From: Flavihumibacter sp. | Lineage (GTDB): Bacteria > Bacteroidota > Bacteroidia > Chitinophagales > Chitinophagaceae | Assembly: GCA_025455285.1 (NCBI GenBank) | Contig: JALOMU010000039.1 | Coordinates: 1 to 8,640 of the forward strand | Length of the DNA: 8,640 bases | Reading direction: 5' to 3' | In this document: in pieces, positions 5,987 through 8,640 of the stretch | Layout: every line of letters starts with the position of its first letter | Position numbering within the stretch: position 1 is the stretch's first letter | Notes under the pieces: model-generated | Database searches by the model: none | What the model was told of the DNA's origin: nothing | What the model saw: only the letters and a program-made list of their open reading frames with translations | Translations under genes and position numbers: made by a program

Positions 5987-6127
5987 GATAAAATCCAGGT
6001 TTTTGGTTTGGCAATTAAAACTTGCACTGAATTAGTGAAAATAGGAAGAATTTCATTTGCCTGAAATTTTTTCAATGGATCGTTCCCCCAATCTATTTTC
6101 TTATTATATTCAATCGTAATTATTTAT
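5987..6127. promoter_or_regulatory. Divergent control region between sugar uptake and glycogen operons
   Basis: These 141 A/T-rich bases must carry promoters for both the permease-kinase operon (leftward) and glgA-glgC (rightward). I find no exact TAnnTTTG element on either strand at a convincing position. An imperfect palindrome CACTGAATTAGTG at 6025-6037 (12 of 13 positions consistent with dyad symmetry apart from one G:T pair) could be an operator. The glgA leader ends TAATTATTTAT directly before its ATG and lacks a Shine-Dalgarno sequence, as is normal in this phylum. Confidence 0.45.
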
Positions 6128-7546
6128 ATGGAGATTCTTCATGTTTCAGCCGAATGTTATCCCGTGGCGAAGGCAGGCGGATTAGGTGATGTGGTAGGCG
6201 CTTTACCAAAATACCTGACAGAAGCCGGACATATCAACAAAGTAGTGATGCCGATGTACCGGACCAAGTTCCTTTATGAAAACAAGTGGGAAGTGGTTCA
6301 TAAATCAAGTGCCTACCTGGGTAATACCTGGTTTGATTATACCATCATCAAAGAAACTACCAACAAACTCGGATTTGATTTATACCTGGTTGACATCAAC
6401 GGACTGTTAGATAGGGAAAAAATTTACGGGTACGCAGATGATACCGAGCGATTCACCTCTTTTCAGATCGCAGTGGTCGATTGGATCAGTTCCTGGAAAC
6501 ATCATCCGGATATCCTGCATGTGCACGATCATCATACAGCCCTTATTCCTTTTATGGTAAAATACTGCTACCAGTATTCACACCTGGAAGATATTCCAAC
6601 CGTGTTGACTATCCACAATGCTCAATACCAGGGCTGGATGGACTGGAGTAAGTCGGATTATATCCCGCATTGGGATGGTTGGCGCTGGGGTATACTGGAC
6701 TGGAATAATATGATCAACCCGCTTGCTGCAGGCATTCGAAGTGCCTGGAAGGTAACCACCGTCAGTTGGAGTTATCTTTATGAAATGCGGCAGGACAGTA
6801 ATGGCCTGGAAGCGCTGTTTGAATACGAAAAAGGGAAATGTGCCGGTATTATTAACGGCATTGACAGCGATGTATGGAATCCTGAAACCGATAGTTATCT
6901 GACTGACCACTATTCCATTGAATCCCTGGCAGCAGGTAAGAGAGCAAATAAGGAAGCATTGTGCGCCGAATTTAATCTCAATCCGGACAAACCTTTATTT
7001 GTTTTCATAGGTCGACTGGTGGGTGAAAAGGCCGCTGATTTGTTACCCCGTGCCATTGGAGATTCACTCTATTATATTGATCAGCGTATGAACTTCCTGG
7101 TGCTGGGCAGTGGGGAAACCCATGTTGAACAGGAATTGGAAAATATGCGTTCCTACTGGATGGGGTTCTATAATTCCAAAATCGGATACAATGAGCAACT
7201 CAGTCATCGTATGTACGCAGGTGCAGATTTCCTGTTGATGCCAAGCCGGGTTGAACCCTGCGGACTCAATCAGCTCTACGCTATGCGCTATGGAACGGTA
7301 CCTGTTGTTCGTCGCACTGGCGGGTTGCGCGATACGGTTATTGATATCGGTGAGCCCGGCGGTTATGGCATTTCCTTCAATAATGCAAGTGTAGGTGATA
7401 TTACGAATGGTGTATACCGGGCTGTGGAATTGTACGAAGACCAACTTCAATTTGATGGCATCCGGCGCAAACTGATGGAACTTGATTTCGGCTGGGATGT
7501 AAGCGCGAAACAATACATCGATTTATATAAATCTTTACTACCTTAA
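6128..7546 (+). CDS. glgA: Glycogen (starch) synthase, GT5 family
   Basis: GlgA transfers glucose from ADP-glucose to the non-reducing end of alpha-1,4-glucan in the cytoplasm. At 472 residues it is of normal length with both Rossmann domains. The N-terminal ADP-glucose loop is KAGGLGDVVGALPK (15-28), Lys15 being the conserved lysine of the K-x-G-G-L motif. HVHDHHTALIPFMV (131-144) and TIHNAQYQGW (161-170) are glucan/sugar-site motifs. NGIDSDVWNPETD (243-255) marks the interdomain region. In the C-terminal domain FIGRLVGEKAADLL (293-306) supplies Arg296 and Lys301, and PSRVEPCGLNQLYAMRYGTVPVVRRTGGLRDTV (start 372, end 404) holds Glu376 of EPCGL and the R-T-G-G-L phosphate loop. The ATG at 6128 gives MEILHVSAECYP, the expected first strand. 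It is the first gene of the glycogen operon, followed 45 bases later by glgC, and divergent from a sugar-uptake operon. Confidence 0.96.
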   Translation: MEILHVSAECYPVAKAGGLGDVVGALPKYLTEAGHINKVVMPMYRTKFLYENKWEVVHKSSAYLGNTWFDYTIIKETTNKLGFDLYLVDINGLLDREKIYGYADDTERFTSFQIAVVDWISSWKHHPDILHVHDHHTALIPFMVKYCYQYSHLEDIPTVLTIHNAQYQGWMDWSKSDYIPHWDGWRWGILDWNNMINPLAAGIRSAWKVTTVSWSYLYEMRQDSNGLEALFEYEKGKCAGIINGIDSDVWNPETDSYLTDHYSIESLAAGKRANKEALCAEFNLNPDKPLFVFIGRLVGEKAADLLPRAIGDSLYYIDQRMNFLVLGSGETHVEQELENMRSYWMGFYNSKIGYNEQLSHRMYAGADFLLMPSRVEPCGLNQLYAMRYGTVPVVRRTGGLRDTVIDIGEPGGYGISFNNASVGDITNGVYRAVELYEDQLQFDGIRRKLMELDFGWDVSAKQYIDLYKSLLP

Positions 7547-7591
7547 TAGGCCCGCAATACCATAAACCAGTCTTAATCCAAATTTTACGAT

Positions 7592-8640
7592 ATGTCAATC
7601 AGCAAAGAAATACTTGCCGTTATTCTCGGGGGTGGAGCAGGTACCCGACTCTACCCACTGACCGCCAGCAGAAGTAAACCCGCCGTTCCCATCGCAGGGA
7701 AGTACCGCCTCGTGGATATCCCTATTTCCAATTGTATGAACTCCAATATCAACCGGATGTTCGTACTAACCCAATTCAATTCGGCCTCCCTGAACCGACA
7801 TATCAAGAACACCTACCACTTTAGTGCATTCAGCGCCGCCTTTGTGGATATTCTTGCAGCAGAACAAACCCCGGATAACCCAACCTGGTTCCAGGGAACT
7901 GCAGATGCCGTTCGTCAAAGCCTACGGCATATCACGCCCTTTGAAAGCGAATATGTTTTGATTCTTTCAGGTGATCAATTGTACCAGATGGATTTCAGTG
8001 AAATGCTGGAAAATCATAAAAAATGTGGAGCTGATATCTCTATTGCGACCATTCCGGTTGCGGAAAGAGAAGCTCCTGAATTTGGTATTCTGAAAGCGGC
8101 AGACGGATTTATCACCTCATTCGTAGAAAAGCCCAAAAAGGATGTGCTGGCAGACTGGATCAGCGATACAGGGGATGAGATGCGCCATCAGGGAAGAAAT
8201 TACCTGGCCTCCATGGGTATCTATATTTTCAACCGCAAGTTGCTGTTCGACCTGCTGGAAAACGAGAAAAAAGATGCCACTGATTTTGGAAAGGAAATCA
8301 TCCCGGAGTCCATTCACAAATACAAAGTTTGCTCCTATCAATATGATGGTTACTGGACAGATATCGGGAATATTTATTCCTTCTTTGAAGCAAATATCAG
8401 CCTGACCAAAGACATTCCGGAGTTCAATCTTTTTGATAATAAAAATGCGATTTATACCCGTGCACGCATGCTGCCTCCGGCAAAAATCAGTGGATCTACC
8501 CTGGAAAAAACAGTAATCGCGGAAGGCTCCATCATCAATGCTTCCCGGGTGGAAAATACTGTAGTTGGTATCCGTTCCCGGATCGGAAATGGTACCACTG
8601 TGGTAAACAGTTACCTGATGGGGAATGATTATTTCGAAAC
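7592..8640 (+). CDS. glgC: Glucose-1-phosphate adenylyltransferase (ADP-glucose pyrophosphorylase), 3' end cut by the window
   Basis: GlgC makes ADP-glucose from ATP and glucose 1-phosphate, the committed step of glycogen synthesis and the donor for GlgA. The frame from the ATG at 7592 is open to the edge (349 codons; full members have about 420-430). The nucleotidyltransferase signature ILGGGAGTRLYPLTASRSKP is at 11-30, followed by AVPIAGKYRLVDIPISN (31-47). FQGTADAVRQ (100-109), LILSGDQLYQMD (123-134, catalytic metal-binding Asp in SGDQ), PEFGILK (161-167), FVEKPKK (175-181) and YWTDIG (254-259) follow. The start of the left-handed beta-helix domain is seen from about 300 (isoleucine/valine periodicity in SGSTLEKTVIAEGS). 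TQFNSASLNRHI (60-71) and LAAEQTPDNPTWFQGTADAVRQ (start 88) resemble cyanobacterial and plant enzymes more than E. coli GlgC. The C-terminal regulatory residues lie beyond the window. Probably cotranscribed with glgA. The gap carries no visible terminator. Confidence 0.96.
   Translation, partial: MSISKEILAVILGGGAGTRLYPLTASRSKPAVPIAGKYRLVDIPISNCMNSNINRMFVLTQFNSASLNRHIKNTYHFSAFSAAFVDILAAEQTPDNPTWFQGTADAVRQSLRHITPFESEYVLILSGDQLYQMDFSEMLENHKKCGADISIATIPVAEREAPEFGILKAADGFITSFVEKPKKDVLADWISDTGDEMRHQGRNYLASMGIYIFNRKLLFDLLENEKKDATDFGKEIIPESIHKYKVCSYQYDGYWTDIGNIYSFFEANISLTKDIPEFNLFDNKNAIYTRARMLPPAKISGSTLEKTVIAEGSIINASRVENTVVGIRSRIGNGTTVVNSYLMGNDYFE

Noticed and set aside
1903..6037. The 9-mer CACTGAATT occurs both before the glycosidase gene (1914-1922) and in the divergent region (6025-6033), and CACTGA is doubled at 1903-1919
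   Set aside because: Nine bases of low complexity can recur by chance in 8.6 kb at this base composition, and the 1903-1919 copies lack the palindromic right half.
7064..7513. Minus-strand frame of 149 codons within glgA
   Set aside because: The plus-strand frame carries the conserved GT5 C-terminal motifs over the same bases; the antisense frame shows no motif.

Overview
The window reads as chromosomal DNA of a Bacteroidota bacterium, most likely of the Chitinophagaceae type. I infer this from the protein flavour (cell-envelope proteins with Sec signals ending in Ala-Gln, FucP-like permeases with the WGFIAASN/QTAAQPF signature), starts that lack a Shine-Dalgarno sequence and sit in A/T-rich leaders, and matches to the Bacteroidota -7 promoter element TAnnTTTG. 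No database search was possible, so the taxonomic placement is inference. I see no phage, plasmid, transposase, CRISPR or RNA gene. The gene content is mostly housekeeping.

Left part (1-3024). The first 66 bases hold the start of a minus-strand OsmC-family gene that runs off the left edge. Divergent from it are three plus-strand genes: an exported protein of unknown function (probable outer-membrane barrel), lipA (lipoyl synthase) 17 bases later, and a secreted phosphodiester glycosidase (NAGPA domain) 56 bases after lipA.

Middle (3025-3373). This 349-base convergent intergenic region is the most structured non-coding DNA in the window. Two arrays of degenerate heptamers lie in inverted orientation at its two edges (GTGAGAC type on the left, GTCTCAC type on the right). 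Between them are a strong 11-bp hairpin terminator for the minus-strand operon, a second weaker hairpin, and a plus-strand terminator-like hairpin. The arrays reach into the 3' ends of both flanking genes.

Right part (3374-8640). A minus-strand operon encodes a FucP/GluP-like sugar permease followed 12 bases later by a ROK-family sugar kinase. Divergent from it, across 141 bases, is a plus-strand glycogen operon: glgA (glycogen synthase), then glgC (ADP-glucose pyrophosphorylase), which is cut by the right edge. The logic is coherent: import a hexose, phosphorylate it, and store surplus carbon as glycogen through ADP-glucose.

Points most worth a second look are the inverted heptamer arrays, a ROK kinase that has lost the family's zinc-binding cysteines without any frameshift, a permease that lacks both acidic residues needed by E. 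coli FucP and carries about four extra hydrophobic segments, a possibly leaderless lipA promoter, and a GlgC of cyanobacterial/plant rather than enterobacterial character. I did not find evidence of a wholly new system.
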